Below, in pieces: positions 13,401-25,400 of a DNA stretch of 64,000 nucleotides. Under the pieces are notes generated by a model, which had not been told where the DNA came from, did not search any database, and was given only the letters and a program-made list of their open reading frames with translations. This DNA is from Turritopsis dohrnii. Taxonomy: Eukaryota; Cnidaria; Hydrozoa; Anthoathecata; Oceaniidae. The position numbers were made by a program, and so were the translations under genes. Within the stretch, counting starts at the first letter, position 1; every line of letters begins with the position of its first letter. The stretch lies in contig BQMF02000470.1 of the NCBI GenBank assembly GCA_027922465.2, forward strand, positions 124,001 to 188,000, written 5' to 3'.

Positions 13401-16400
13401 TGAACTAACAAGTGATACTCTTTTTTATATACATCGTACTAATTTCCATAATTGGTATAATAAAAGAAGAACAAAGCTTAAAAGATATATAAAATCTGAT
13501 AAAAGTATTAACACAGATTACCCAAGGAAATAAATGGAAGCTAATGAACCTATGGGAAATGAGAATAAAAGACATATGACTTAAAATCAACTTACAACAG
13601 AAATAAGGGACTGTGGAGAGCGCAAGTATATTATGTAATACCGTTTCTAAATAAATGTAAATGTCTTATATCTTTTTGGTCATTAATATCCGGTTTGTTA
13701 ACCATAATGTGATATGCTTCTAGGATTTTCCGTTTCCTAGTGTCTTTGGGTGCACGTTGAATTATTGACCAATTAAAACTGTGGGTTGGGTTCTGGACAA
13801 GATGCTTGGAAGGTTCAGATTTTTTTGAGTTGGAATTATGTTCACCCCAACGAGTGGTGGCGTTCCTCTTTGTTTCTCCGATGTACAACTTGTTGCACGA
13901 ACACAAGCCTTTGTAAATAACATTACTTAAATGACTGACTTTATCTTTCAAAGGAAACAAGGATCTTACTTTGGATGTTTTCCAGATATAAACAACCTGA
14001 ACTTTGTCTTGTGTGAACTTTTCTATTTGCGATACGACTTTTTTGATGACAGATTCATTTTTCGGGCAAAAAGGAATTTTAATAAATACTTTCTTCCTTT
14101 CTTCAAAGAGAAAATCGGGAATCAAAACTTCTTCACGAGGTAAGTTGAACGAGTCAATCTGAGAATCAATAAATGCCTTTGGATATCCAGCTTTACGGAA
14201 TTTATTTGTAATTCTAACCAATTCAGAGTCAAAAGAGCAGGCAATTCGCTTGGCACGATTGAGCTCACCTTTAATGACACTCCTTTTATATTGGGTAGGA
14301 ACTTTTGAAGTCCAATGAAACGGTAATTTGGATTCTTTGTTTACAACACTAAACGAACAGCTTCCATCCTGCTTTCTGGTAATATGGCTGTACAGAAAAC
14401 GATCAGGGTTAACCTCGATAGTAAGTTTGATATTCTCATGAAACTCGTTGATAGCCTTGAATAAGTCGTCTACTGTATTTTTCTTACGTCGGCAATAAAT
14501 GTCATCAACGTATCTTTTGTAGAATTTAGGTTGCAAAGGTACAACTTTTTGATTTTCCATGTCATTCAAAAAACATCCAGTAAATACCACCGAAAGAGGG
14601 CCTCCCATTGCTACACCATCGGTTTGTTTGTAAAGGTTGCCGTTTGCACTGAAAATACATTCTGTGGTAACTTTGTAGAGAAGTTTTTTGAAGATAGATT
14701 CTTTACAAATGGGTTTTAGTTTTTTGTTTTTGTAAATCTCCTGACATATGTAATTAATCGTGTGATCCACAGGGACACTGGTGAAAAGGGATTCTACGTC
14801 GTAACTAACGTCTTCTTCGTCTTCTTGTAGTGTAGGTAAGTTTTTTAGCAAGCTTGGAAACTTTTGAGTGTCCTTAATTATGAAGTCATTATCGGCCAAA
14901 GGTTTTAAATACTTGGCTAACATTTTGCTGGTATCATAAAAACACGTTCCTGTTTGGTCGATAATGGGACGAAGTTTGAGCTCTGCGAGGGTTATATCCC
15001 CAAGAGATTCAAATTGATGTGTCTTGGCTGTTGCGAAGAAGCGAGCAGGTTGATTGCTGGACGGCCTGATCAACTCATAATCTGGGTGCTTATTGAGGTG
15101 ACGGTGCAAGAATCCTTGACACGAAGACAAATCTTTCAAAACTGTGTCTTCAGCTACTGCATATTTTCCATCCGCTATACCATCATCAATCATTCTTTGC
15201 ACTTTTTGACGGTAATCCTTCTTATTCATAATCACAATACTGGTATCCTTATCCCCAGACAAGAATATTAAATCCTGGTTTTCTCGAAGGTGTTTGGTAG
15301 AACGGTAGGTATCGTCCTTGGCGTGGTAAACATTTTTAGAAAGTGAATCGGTCGTTTTTCGAAGAAATTCGTGAAATTGTTCCTTTTCATCATCAGCTAC
15401 ATATTTCGTGACTTTTTCTGCTAGTGATTCCATTTCAACGGCGAGATCCTTATGAACAAATTTACTTTTATCAATAAAGCTATGTTGAAAACCAAATTTC
15501 AAGCAATCAACATTAAGTTCTTGTGAAGACAAATTTACGATTGATAATATACTTGCGCTCTCCACAGTCCCTTATTTCTGTTGTAAGTTGATTTTAAGTC
15601 ATATGTCTTTTATTCTCATTTCCCATAGGTTCATTAGCTTCCATTTATTTCCTTGGGTAATCTGTGTTAATACTTTTATCAGATTTTATATATCTTTTAA
15701 GCTTTGTTCTTCTTTTATTATACCAATTATGGAAATTAGTACGATGTATATAAAAAAGAGTATCACTTGTTAGTTCATTTACACTTGAGAATGTAAGAGC
15801 AACTTACGAAAAGCTTCGTGCAATGTATATATTTTAACAGAATAAATGTGTTTTTATGACAGAATATTTAGTGTGGCTTTTGTTTTATGTTTGTAATTGC
15901 ATTGACGTTATACACAGTGGTTATGTTATCACTTGATTTATTGGTCAACAACATGGACAACATCACTAGCAGCACAAAGAGGTTATGCGGGAGATTGTTG
16001 TTAGTTTTGTTTAGGAACAGTTGATTTCAACTACTGGGTGAGTCAAAAAAAAGTACAGGTGTTTCATGAGAAATATCTTTAGATTAAAATAATATGAAAG
16101 ATTATTCCTATGTGATTCTTTGATTAAATTTGATAATGTTAATGAAAAGGCTATGGGGATTGAAAGAAAAGACACAATTTGTCTAATCACCTCTTCAGCA
16201 TTACTTACACTTACACTTAAATGGTGCCGTAGTATAGTGGTTATCACTCTCGTATTTCATGCGAGAGATCGGGGTTCAATTCCCCTTGGCGGCGATTCAC
16301 CATGCGCAAGTGAATGTACCATAGCGCCGGGTCGACCCATGCCATGTGAGGTAAATTGGGTAGATGATACATCAGGTGTTGCAGGAGGTCATCCAGAAGA

Positions 16401-19400
16401 GCACAGGCCCTTGCTTGGGTTTGTGTCACTCATGAGAGTGTCAAATACTTCGGAGCCTCCAACCTAAGCCGTGGCCCCTCCTGGAAAGCAGATGCAATAG
16501 CAACTGAGTGAGGCTAGCCACGTAAAACAATACCAAATAAATAAATAAATAAATACCCTAGCAAACTGGACATATACCCAAGCTCTTTGTTGCAACGTGA
16601 GTTGCGACATTTTGTCAATATTTGATATAAGACAATATTCAATACAAGTCTTTATAAAAAATTTCAGCGAATAAAGTTTTCAGAAAATTTTGAAAAAAAG
16701 TTTGAACTTTTTACTTAACTATTGGGAATAGGAAAAGTCAGTTTTAGCTTATTTAAGTGTGAATATGTTTCATTCCCTTCATAAATCTTGTTTTGAGACA
16801 TTTCGTTTGGCTTTTTTGTCCATTTTTTGAAGATTTTTCCAAAGACCGCACCAGTACTTCTTTTTGACTCACCCGGTAGAATAAATAAAATAAAAACTAG
16901 TACAATTTCACTATAGACTTACTTTTCAATTTTTACACTATCTTCTATGTATACGTTATTTCGTCGATATTTGCAAGTTGGCGTTTCTGGTACAACAGGA
17001 TACAACCAACGATTCATAAAATCTAAACTATGAATGTAGTGAAAAAGAGTTATGGTTTAAAAGTAGCAAAAATTACTCACTACTCAAAACAGTAAAGAAT
17101 CTAGTAGCATCAATCATGAGAAATCTATGGAATATGGAATATATACCTGACAATATTGTACATATAGAGGTCATTAACTCTGGAAGAATAGCCTTCCATT
17201 ATGACTGATGAACGTACTTGGTCACCAAGTATCTAGAAAACAGATGCTGGTATAAAAATAAAAATAAAAAAAGCAACAATACTATGAAGAAGACTGGTCA
17301 TCTAGTCATCTCAGAGATGATTTCACCAACTGAGGCCATCAAGTATTAAGTCAACTTATTCAAATGATTGACTCACTTCTTCATTTGTAAGAATTCCCTT
17401 TATGAGATCATCAATAGTTTGGTAGTCAAAATTATCTGTGAATAATGGAGCAACCTTAAAGCATTAAAAATTAGAATTGAATAGCAGCACCTGGATGGAC
17501 AAAGCATCAGATTTTTTCATTGGGACAGAGAAATTTAAAAGGCAATATTTTATTTGGAAATATCAAAATTCCAGAAAAGAATTTACAAAACTATTCCTCA
17601 AATATATGCACGGTACTATTTAGGCCTTAAAATACAAACCTGAGGTGAGCAGATGGATATATGACAGTCACAGAGATCATGCCTAAGGTTAATGTTGTTG
17701 CGATTCGACAGAATGTGCTAAGATAAAAACAAATGACAACAACGATTTCTAACTACTTGATTACACAAACATTGAGACTTTGCAGTAAATCTTCACAAAG
17801 AATTGAAGTGACTAACAAAATCATGAAATTATTGTTTTATTTATTAGTTCTGTTAAATTTTGTCCCTTGATGGAGATGCTAAAATTCATTGATTGCAAAG
17901 ATGTCACAATTTGTTTTACTGTAATGTTTACAGGCCTTGTCATAAAGAAATCTCTCCCACGCAACTAATCGCGCACCTAAATTGACAACAACTAATTAGC
18001 CTGCGCGATTCTAAATTTCATTACAAATGATTAAATTTTACTTATTAAGAAGTCAGGGGATGATTTAACCAGTGAACCCCAAACACTGGAGGCATTGCAG
18101 CCCTTATCTTCGACTTCAGTGCGTATTATTATACTTTCTTTTTTTTAAGTACGAGTTCTTCGTGTTTTCTCGATATAACACGTGAAAATTCATTTAACAA
18201 AATACGTAGTTTTAGCTAACGAAAATACATCTACATAACTATATGATAACAATCACTCAACATATACTTCATCTTCATACAACTCGTCCTCACTGTCCCA
18301 GTCATCACTCGATTGGTCATCGCTATCTTCTTCAATGACGCTCCGCTCTGAAGCACCTTCATCTGTGCCAAATTTCGTACACCTTTGTTTCGACATGTAA
18401 ATTTCCCTGGCACATTCAATTATTTCCTTCCTCTCAGCTGTTGTCCAAAGTTTATCGTTACCAAGAATCAGTAAAGAATCTTCAAGCGTTTCATGTGCCA
18501 TGGATAGACAGCAATCCGAAAGCATGCATGTAACGGTACTGGAGACACGCTCAACGTTGGAATTTGAGCCAGAAATACTAAAGATCAATGAAACCAAGAT
18601 GCTCAAGTTGGGATAATTTTCTCGCTTGTATACTAGCACTGACTTCCACATATCCCTCACTCCCATTTTTACGAAGTGAGTGCTTGCATACGTTTTAAAT
18701 TTTTTCCACTACACCAAAGCTCTTCCCTCGTTAAACCCGGCATTCTTGAGGGGTACCGAGAAATGGTTGCTCAAAAACATGATATCGTCTTTTCTGCATT
18801 CTTTAACGTCCTGCCAGTATTGCATGTCTATGAATTGCATTCTTGAGTAAACTCTTTCATCCCGCTCATAATCCGAAAATCTTTCCAAAAGCAATCTTTT
18901 CACGGACAAACACAAGTCTTTTTTTAAACAATGGACTTTTTCTAATGCACGGTCTTGATTGATAGTATTCATTTGAAATTTCACAGTGACATAACCTCAA
19001 TTTTCCTTGTTCTTACGTTTCTCACCAGCCCTAACAAAACTCCCTTCAAGCATACCACTCAGCCAATTTTGGGCCCCTTCCTTATCACAAATCTTGTATC
19101 GACCAACAAAACTGTCAACGAACTCCAACTCCTCACCAATCTCCTCGACCTTCTGCTCCAATTCCAACAAAGTTGTTTGGGCAATGAAAGATCTGACCTC
19201 ATAGGGCAAAAGCTCTTTTGATTCGAATACCTTGGAAGCTGGTACAATTAACTCTAACAGATCCAGGTAAGTAGCAACTGTTACCAAGAAGTCCTAGGAT
19301 TTGAATTTCTTAAGCAAGCCAGACACTTTTGCTTTTGTGTTTGTTTTTCCTTTATCATTTGCAATAAAATTTTCATATGCTATTATATAGGCAGGCCACG

Positions 19401-22400
19401 ATTCAAGAAGTCCTTTTAAACCTCTCTGGCGATGTCCAACGAACCTAGTACCGTGGATTTTACAAAGATTGTAATATGTTATGCCAAGAACTTTAGCACA
19501 TTAAGCAACTTCAGATTTAAGTTTACCACTGTTCCATAACATATAAAAATTGGTCTTATAAAACTTGTCAATGTCACTAAGTTCGGTAACATTGAATTCA
19601 TCTTTCACGACTAACTCTATCTTGTGGTTAGCACAATGGATTCGAAGAAGCCATGGTCTACCATTATCTTTTAACTGCGTAAGCACTCCTTTGAATTTCC
19701 CAAAATTTACACTCGCCCCATCCGCTGTACAACTGATGACTTTGTTCTTGTACGTCTCTTCGTCCATGAAAAATGCAGATTTTTTTCATGAAAAATGCTG
19801 TTGATCCCAGCTACTATCGAGTCAGAATCACCACCTCCAAACCTAGCTACCTCCAGTAAACTGGCTACTAAATACACTGGAATACCATTTCTCTCAGTGC
19901 GTACAAGAACAAGTTCTTTTTCTTTTCCAGTTTTTCTTGCTTGGCTACCATCCGACAGTATCGACAGTAACTACAGCACATTTTTCTTTCACAGCTTGAG
20001 AAATGCAGTGAACAAACTCTCTCCCTGAGCGTTCATTCTCATTCCTCTCAACTAGCTTCACACCATTTTATTTACAGCACTTTAACTGAGAAAACGTAAA
20101 AAATTCAAGCTCTAAACTATCGGTGTATCATAGTTGGCTTTTGAAACATAAAACCGATATTAGGACTTACAAGTACACTAAAATGCTTGTGTGGCATGCT
20201 AGGTTCCAATGCCATTTGATATGCACAGTTTAAAAGTTTTGTGTAAGCATCTTTTACGGATTTAGCGTTTGCTGACGTAATGGTAGATTGAATCTATTTT
20301 GATAAAAGTAAAACCCTTTTATGATTTTTAACGGAGAGATAAGAATATTACTTTACTTACGTTAATATTACGTTACTAAGGCATATTGAAAAAAAAATGA
20401 ACCTTTCCAGTCGTGTTTGTATTTACTGCAGAAATAGACGGCATACGATCTTCTTTGGGTCTTCCTTTCTCACAAGCCAAAGCCTTCACCCAAAATATGT
20501 CACATCACTGAATGTTTCATCACGAATTTTGTCCCGTTGATGTAGGCGAGTACAGACTCCTTCACAGGACCTTTACAGTAGGATGTTGAAGAATGGTTGG
20601 CTTATTCTTTGCACACAGCTTACACCACACGAAATTCACCAAGCGACATCCTTTCTCTTCAACTATTTTGTGGCCGATAATTTCGTCAACGTTCCACTTC
20701 ATGTAAGTTGATAACTAGACTTTATTTCCTTTAATAACTTGTTCCAGAGAAGTCATGATAATAAGAAAGTTTGTGATATAGCTATACGATAACTACAACG
20801 ATGTTTGAAATGACTGATTTCATCCATTGATTGCAACCTTACGCAACCCCGCACAGGTGTTTCGATTTTTTTCATTTGGGAATTGATATAAACATGATCA
20901 AAAACTATATTTAGAATGAATTAACAATATTTGCTGAATTGATCTGTGTACAGGTGTTGCTTGCAAAAATATTTTGAATCAACAAAACCCTTTGTTTTGA
21001 AAGCCTTTTGAAAGTTGGCTACTATGATTTTTGAACATATTTCCTATTTATTTAAATGAAGTAAGAATATTTTTTTTCTATATATATTTTTCTATAATCC
21101 AATTGTTATAATTTCAATCACGTAAAATCTTGTGCAATATCTTTTGGAACTTGATCATCAAAAGATCTGGTAATAAAGTTGCTTTTATGTTTTCGTTTCA
21201 AGGGCGTTATGAAATTAATAAAGCTATTCATGACGTTTTTTTTATGCATGTTTTCTGAGAAAGAAGACTTGTAAGAGAAAGCCACTCTAAAACATATAAT
21301 CATTCCTTTTGATAGATATTAACTATAAATCGCTCAGATAAATCGTTGTTTATCAAAGCTGCGCGAGTGAATTATCGCTCGGGTGATGGAAGAAATATTG
21401 AACTTGTTTGCATGCGCACGAACGATCGTGTGCTTATTATGACAAGGCCTGTGTTTAGAATTTTGAAAAAAACAAACAGACACTTATGGAACATATTAAG
21501 CTGATTTGTGCAAGAATGATAATTAATTCAGTAAAATGCAGATGACTTATCTCAAAATTTGATACTTACCATTGGTAATGCAAGTTTTTTGATTTTTTCC
21601 GATTTGTGACAGCAAAGAATTCTGTTAGTACCTTGTTCGATTGCCATGATCACATCGTCATCAGAACATCTGGGAAGAACATTTTGGCATAATTAAGTAT
21701 TTTCAAATTTTAACCACGCCACTGAAACATCATCTTTCTAATTACCGACTAAAATGTCCTGGATTAACTTCCCTAAACAGCATAGTCATGACCAAATTCT
21801 TTTCCTTTTTCCGTTTCGCTCTGAAATGATCAAAGAGCAGTTTCAAGATCCATAGATTGAGGCATTTGAAATCAAATAATTTAGGACATATTCAAGCAAT
21901 CTACAATTGAAACGAAAACAAGAACACCAAGAAACAGTGCTACTATTGGGATCACAATGTATCCTATTCATAAAAGTCATACTTGTGTTCTTTTATCATT
22001 GCAGAAATCTTCACATTTGATAGCAAATCGCCAGGAACCAAAATAAAGTCCGAACGAATGAGTCCCTATGAAGGAAATGAGAAATGAAATAATAACACAA
22101 CATCTTAAAGCCATGTTATGATTTGTGATTTATCATTCTCCAAATTCAGTTAGATAACACAGACAAACTCCGTTTTGGATGCATCTACAACACCCAGCCC
22201 TACATCTGAGGAAAACAACCGCAATTTAAACAATCAATACAGTGGGTTACTACACAAAAATTCTCCCGTATCTGTCTTGTTGGTGATTTTAATTACAGAT
22301 ACATTAACTGGTCTACATGCTGGAACACAAAGGACACCAAAGAAGCTAAGTTTCTGGAGGCGATTAGAGTTTCCTACATCAACATGTGTTAGAACCAACC

Positions 22401-25400
22401 AGAGCAAGAGGTAATGATGAGTCTTCAATAATTGACCTAATTTTTACAAATGAGGAAAGGCAAGTTTCTCAGCTCGAATATCTTGCACCCTTGGGGAAAA
22501 GTGATCACTGTGTTTTATCATTCAAATACGATTATGTAGACTATAGCAAACTTCAAAAGGGTTACACCTCAGGGTTCGAATTAGCACGTCGCAATTCGCA
22601 ATTTGCGAATCCAATTGAAATTTTAGCGAATCAAATGACTGGCAAATGTAGTAAAATTGCGAATCTGTATTAAACTTATCCTTTAAATATGCTTAAAGAT
22701 TTCCATAATAAACAGCGTCTTAAGGCTGAAATACACTATCATTTTTCAATGATCATTGAAAAATGACAGTGTATTCAGAAAAAAATGTCATTTTTTACAC
22801 TCTAATTTTCAATGACATTGAAAAATGATAAGTTGAACATGTTCAACTTTTAATTTTTCAATGTCATTTTTTTTCTATTGTTTCGAATCGAATCTATTGT
22901 TTTCGCGCACGTGTTCGGTTCACGCGATGTGATTTTAGACGCTAACATAAACGAAAACAACATTTTGAAGACTTTTACACGCGAAAATGACGACATGAGA
23001 AGCAACTGAAACATTTATTGAAATTTGGAGGAGTCAAACCAAGTTTTAATCGCATGTAAACGGCTTCGCAAAATTCAGGGATGAACTGGGACAATGTGCT
23101 TTAAGTTGAACAGGGATTGGGTCTGGTGTTTTTTTTCGTAATATGAACGTCTATGAGATGAAGCAGCTCATCGAAAATACTCGGTGGCATTCTTAAAAAT
23201 CTCGTATATTCTGCGATTTCCCCCACTCGTAGTTCATGCATGAGGGTATTATAGATGCCAAGTTTATTTCGTCTATATAGCCATGTCTTTACCCATGCAC
23301 TTCTTTCTTTTGATTTTCTGCGTTCAACTTTCTTTTTTGATAACGACAGCAGCTGCTGTTTCTTCCTCAGAGTCCATGTTTGTAATTTTCAATGATAGTG
23401 TATTCGCGCCAAAATTTTTAATTTCCAATGTCATTGGAATGTATCATTGAAAAATGATCATTGAAAAATGATAGTGTATTTCAGCCTTCATACAAACATA
23501 AAAGAGTATTTCCACATGTTTAAAAACAGGTGCGAACATACTTTTGTTTACAAAAATAATTTGGCGCGACGATCCTCACAGGGGAAAACCCTTTTATTGT
23601 TCTTTCGAACAATAATTATTCTATTTCTCTCCACGTTCTTTAGATTTTACTTTATCATACAACGGCCGAATAGTTTTTCAGTGTAGTTTAGATACGGGCA
23701 GAAAGTTGAATTGTCACAATTGAAGCCAGCCCAGGCATGGAAACTTTGAGGACACGATTGTTATCGTTACCGTGTCTTTTACGCAATATTCAAATGTCGG
23801 TAACGATCCCATAATCATATTTCCTTTTTCCTTGATAATCACAAATTTTGTGTTTTTTAATGATAAACTCTCGAAATATTTGTGATTTAGCCATAACTCA
23901 AGTCTTTCCATTATGAGGCACGCGACCGACTAGTTAAGGTGCGCTTTTAATCACGCACATAGATGCTCTTCAAAAACATGCTCAACTTATTATATTAGTT
24001 TTCATGGCTGACAAGGCTAATATTAATTGAGTATTCACCAATTTGCTGTTGCTAGGGAGAACAACCGCCGTTGCTAAGGTAATTTTGAAATTTCCTTCGT
24101 TATATTAATTCATTTTTTCACTTAACGAAAGAACATGAAAACATAAGTGGTACCAGCAGGACTTGTTTTCGTGTTATTCAATGAAATTAAAAGCATCTTA
24201 GTTTCCAGCTCCCTTTACAATCTTGTTTTATTTCGTTAACGTTAGCGTCGTTACCACTTCGTTGCCAAAAATCTAAATCTGCTAAAACGATTTTAGGTTC
24301 CGTTAACGATAATTCGTTTCTCATGGTGCAACAAATTTTCATGTTTGAAGCCTGAAATCTCAATGCTCAACGTTGTTTCCTACAAAATAACTGAACAAAA
24401 ATATTGTGAAGAGAGGCTGTAGATGCTGTTTTAGAGGGTCTAAAGTTCAAAATTTTCTGCGACAGGGTTTTTAGGCAAGTCACTGTTCAAACTTTTTTGC
24501 GAATCGACTTTTTGTTTCTAATTCGAACCCTGCAACTATCACAAAGCAGACTATGATGTAATGAGTAATCACCTACAGGATACAAACTGGGTTGGAAGCA
24601 TTCTGCAAGAAAGTGAAAGGCGTTCCGTTGAGGAACTGCAGAAGGTTTTTAAAAACAAAAGTACATGAACTTCTTGACATATTTGTACCGATATAACAAC
24701 TGATCCAGCCTGGAGAATGAAAGGAACCTTCCCAGTGTCACCAGAAATGAGATTTCAAATTAGCAAAAAGAAAGCTGAACATCGAACGTGGATTAATGCT
24801 AGGAAAAGAGCCTAGGAAAAGAGCCCAGGAAGGAGGAAAACAGAGGAAAGAATTCAAGAAAGCGAGAAATAAATAAAGATGTTGATGCGAAAGCTAAGAC
24901 ATGAATCTGAACGGAATGTAGCAAGTAAAGGGAAATCGAACCTAAAGCTTTTCTGGTCCTATGTGCTTACAAGTTAAATCTGGGATAGCACCTTTGGAAG
25001 ACCTAACGAACGGGATAAGACAAATGAAATTTGCGGATAATGAGAAACCAGACCTTCTACAGTGACAATTCTTGGGTGTCTTCTCAGAAGAGCCTGGTGA
25101 TGTACCATTCATAGAACAATGCACAGACAGCACAATCACTGAATGTGAAGTTGATAAAAGCATTAATGAAGAAAATCAAGCAGCTAAATGTCAATAAAGC
25201 ATGTGGACCTGACCAGATTCACCCTCATATGTTGACAGAGATTGTTACTTTTCTCTCATCGCCAATATCTGTAATTGTTAAAAAGTCCCTCAGTCAAGGC
25301 ATCACACCACAAGATTGGAAAACAGCTTGTACAAGAAGGGAGACAGACACAAACCAGTTAATTATTGCCCAATTAGCCTCACATCGATTGTATGTAAACA

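Larger units (their letters stand above)
13313..15887 (-). mobile_element. Penelope-like element with inverted arms, inserted in copia 3' region
   Basis: The 644-residue RT/GIY-YIG ORF is flanked by inverted arms 13,314-13,632 and 15,546-15,864 that look identical over 319 bp. A 12-bp target duplication, tgtttgtaattg, lies directly left (13,301-13,312) but 23 nt beyond the right arm (15,888-15,899). Such an asymmetric extension is known for Penelope elements. Identical arms and an open frame mark it as recent. Confidence 0.92.
9909..16910 (+). mobile_element. Ty1/copia-type LTR retrotransposon with 70-bp LTRs (nested insertions)
   Basis: Direct 70-bp repeats beginning TG and ending CA bound the element; the right one is split by a MITE. 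A 12-nt site TGGTAGCAGAAG immediately after the left LTR matches the 3' end of initiator tRNA-Met, the usual copia primer. A purine-rich tract precedes the right LTR. The flanking 5-mer is ctatg (9904-9908) versus ctata (16911-16915). Between lie gag, protease, integrase, RT and RNase H remnants in copia order. Later insertions: 11,152-11,525; a Penelope element at 13,313-15,887; a MITE at 16,034-16,876. It sits in EIF2B5 intron 10 antisense to the gene. Confidence 0.85.
15996..16910 (+). repeat. copia 3' LTR, split by a MITE
   Basis: First half 15,996-16,033 and second half 16,877-16,910, joined by one TA, reconstitute the 70-bp LTR. A purine-rich stretch (aaagaggttatgcgggaga) ends just before it. 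Confidence 0.85.
22571..24534. mobile_element. hAT-like element nested in LINE C
   Basis: Termini CAGGGTTCGAATTAG (left) and CTAATTCGAACCCTG (right) are perfect 15-bp inverted repeats. The LINE reading frame lies on both sides. Near the ends are gcgaat(c)-type repeats. No clear TSD remains. It contains a PIF/Harbinger remnant and a copy of dispersed repeat A, plus gttaacg/cgttacc-rich sequence at 23,755-24,340. Confidence 0.78.

Noticed and set aside
16223..16295. A functional tRNA-Glu gene
   Set aside because: A and B boxes and a TTC anticodon are present, but the acceptor stem does not pair, and the sequence continues into a SINE body and tail shared with 46,157.
18955..20028. Plus-strand ORFs opposite the hAT transposase
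   Set aside because: They mirror the real transposase frame on the minus strand.
22721..23490. piggyBac element (TTAA at the left end)
   Set aside because: The right end lacks TTAA; the coding remnant is Harbinger-type and TTA/TCA flanks fit better.
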